Assembly: GCA_049589355.1 (NCBI GenBank)
Contig: JBAWAP010000189.1
Coordinates: 1 to 13,063, forward strand
Source of the DNA: JBAWAP01 sp049589355
GTDB taxonomy: Bacteria; Chloroflexota; Anaerolineae; VGOG01
Direction of reading: 5' to 3'
DNA length: 13,063 bases
Positions 12,119 through 13,063 of the stretch are shown in pieces; position 1 is the stretch's first letter; each line of letters opens with the position of its first letter. Below the pieces are notes generated by a model. It made no database searches. It worked only from the letters and a program-made list of their open reading frames with translations, and was not told the origin of the DNA. Made by a program: the position numbers and the translations under genes.

Positions 12119-12190
12119 CAAGGAGCAAAGGAGCAAGGAACAGGGGAACAGAGGGGATTGCCCTTGCTCCTTTGATCCCTTGCTCCCTTG
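12119..12190. repeat. Short-period inverted repeat between the permease and the Ca2+ ATPase
   Basis: CAAGGAG and CAAAGGAG units (12119-12138) recur in reverse orientation as CCTTGCTCCTTTG (12162-12174) and CCCTTGCTCCCTTG (12177-12190). CAAAGGAGCAAGG (12126-12138) pairs perfectly over 13 bp with 12162-12174. The unit length is 7-8 nt. No T tract follows, so it is not a standard terminator. Its right end runs into the ribosome site AAGGAG (12191-12196) of the ATPase. Confidence 0.7.
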
Positions 12191-12198
12191 AAGGAGAA

Positions 12199-13063
12199 AT
12201 GGACACTGAAGTGAACGAAATTAGTGACACGAAATGGCATACCAAATCAGTCGAAGAAGTGGCCGAGGCTCTGGGAACCGACCTCAAACGAGGTCTGACT
12301 GAGCAAGAAGCCCAGTCCCGCCTGGAGAAATACGGTCCCAACGAGCTAAAGGAACAGCCTCGGCCAGGCTTCTGGAAGATGCTGCTGGACCAGTTCAACG
12401 AGTTCCTGATGCTGATCCTCATCGTCTCGGCGGTCATCTCGTTTTTCCTGGGCGAATACGTGGACTCAGGAGCCATCATGGCCATTGTGATCCTCAACGC
12501 CATCCTGGGGGTCGTCCAGGAGTCCAAGGCCGAGGAGGCTCTGGCCGCCTTGCAGAAGATGGCCGCCCCCAACGCCGAGGTGCTCCGCGATGGGCACCTG
12601 CTCACCATCCCCGCGCGCGAGGTGGTGCCTGGCGATGTGGTCATATTGGAGACGGGCAACTACATTCCGGCCGATGTGCGCCTCATCGAGAGCGCGAATT
12701 TGCGCATCGAAGAGGCATCGCTGACGGGTGAGTCGGTGCCGGTGGAGAAAGAGACCGGCCTGGTGCTCAAGGAGGACCTCCCGCTGGGCGACCGCCGCAA
12801 CTCGGCCTACATGAGCACGCTGGTCAGCTACGGGCGGGGCAAGGGAACCGTGGTAGCCACAGGAATGCGCACTGAGATCGGCCTCATCGCCGAGATGATT
12901 CAGTCCTACGAGGAGGAGCCTACTCCCCTCCAGGTCAAGCTGGATCAACTGGGCAAGTGGCTGGGCATCGGCTGCCTGACCGTCTGCGGGATCGTGTTCG
13001 TCGTCGGTGTGCTGCGCGACACCGACGTGGGGATGATCCTCCAGGCAGGTGGTGGCCTGTTGA
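12199..13063 (+). CDS. Calcium-type P-type ATPase (P2A), 5' part, runs off the window
   Basis: The first 288 codons of a cation-transporting ATPase run off the right edge. The cation-ATPase N domain is at about 12-60 (HTKSVEEVAEALGTDLKRGL, YGPNEL). M1 is about 66-84, M2 about 89-107 with the QESKAEEALAALQKM stalk, and the actuator domain (about 110-245) carries PGDVV, IPADVRL and the dephosphorylation motif TGES (176-179). M3 begins near 253. TEIGLIAEMI matches SERCA/PMR1-like pumps. These pumps export Ca2+ (or Mn2+) across the inner membrane at the cost of ATP. The phosphorylation site DKTGT and the ion-site residues lie beyond the window. The start is ATG 12199 with AAGGAG (12191-12196) rather close. 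The final TGA (13061-13063) is out of frame, so the gene is open. Confidence 0.9.
   Translation, partial: MDTEVNEISDTKWHTKSVEEVAEALGTDLKRGLTEQEAQSRLEKYGPNELKEQPRPGFWKMLLDQFNEFLMLILIVSAVISFFLGEYVDSGAIMAIVILNAILGVVQESKAEEALAALQKMAAPNAEVLRDGHLLTIPAREVVPGDVVILETGNYIPADVRLIESANLRIEEASLTGESVPVEKETGLVLKEDLPLGDRRNSAYMSTLVSYGRGKGTVVATGMRTEIGLIAEMIQSYEEEPTPLQVKLDQLGKWLGIGCLTVCGIVFVVGVLRDTDVGMILQAGGGLL

Noticed and set aside
11574..12659. 361-codon minus-strand ORF
   Set aside because: It is antisense to both the permease and the Ca2+ ATPase, whose plus-strand products have clear family motifs. Its serine/arginine-rich translation is typical of a shadow frame.
13061..13063. TGA at the window end as a stop of the Ca2+ ATPase
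   Set aside because: Counting from ATG 12199 the last full codon ends at 13062, so this TGA is out of frame and the gene continues.

Overview
The window looks like chromosome of a Chloroflexota bacterium (Anaerolineae-like). This is inferred from a moderately GC-rich composition, the pairing of an isopentenyl phosphate kinase with a mevalonate-type decarboxylase, an HerA-like ATPase N-terminus and GlpD/FAD-oxidase remnants of the kind I associate with that phylum, and dense palindromic and short tandem repeats between genes. No rRNA, tRNA, CRISPR array, phage module or intact transposase is visible.

Layout. 1-533: non-coding, with a strong leftward promoter (28-56), a nested palindromic repeat element (118-347), more hairpins (382-447) and a promoter for a TTG-started MtaD/SAH-deaminase-like amidohydrolase (534-1859). 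Next come a truncated HerA-like ATPase (1882-2109) ending in short tandem repeats, a membrane-anchored helix-hairpin-helix protein (2273-2767) and MscL with a C-terminal zinc ribbon (2812-3267), closed by an intrinsic terminator. A consensus-like promoter with a duplicated -10 then drives isopentenyl phosphate kinase (3493-4299) and a HAD-IB phosphatase (4331-5014), again closed by a terminator. A good promoter and ribosome site at 5088-5155 now serve only a scar: the start of an FAD-binding oxidase joined to the end of a GlpD-like gene (5153-5358).

On the minus strand lies rsgA (5409-6605). Its roughly 345-nt leader starts at a perfect TTGACA-N16-TATAAT promoter and holds a short ORF, several perfect stems and a terminator hairpin whose arms can pair alternatively, which is the architecture of a transcription attenuator. 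I regard this as the most interesting unexplained structure in the window.

Divergent from it is a GHMP-family mevalonate (di)phosphate decarboxylase (7050-8030). Then follow a two-gene AbiEii-type toxin/antitoxin-like pair with its own near-consensus promoter (8113-9092), the site-2 protease RseP (9115-10173), a HEAT-repeat protein (about 10234-11178), an AEC-family permease (11172-12116) and the first 288 codons of a Ca2+-type P-type ATPase running off the right edge (12199-13063).

How the genes fit together. IPK plus the decarboxylase point to the alternative mevalonate route, in which mevalonate 5-phosphate is decarboxylated to isopentenyl phosphate and then phosphorylated to IPP. MscL, RseP, the permease and the Ca2+ pump are membrane housekeeping functions. 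Two gene remnants, plus 7-bp-period repeats at four gene boundaries, indicate a region where deletions and repeat expansion are active.
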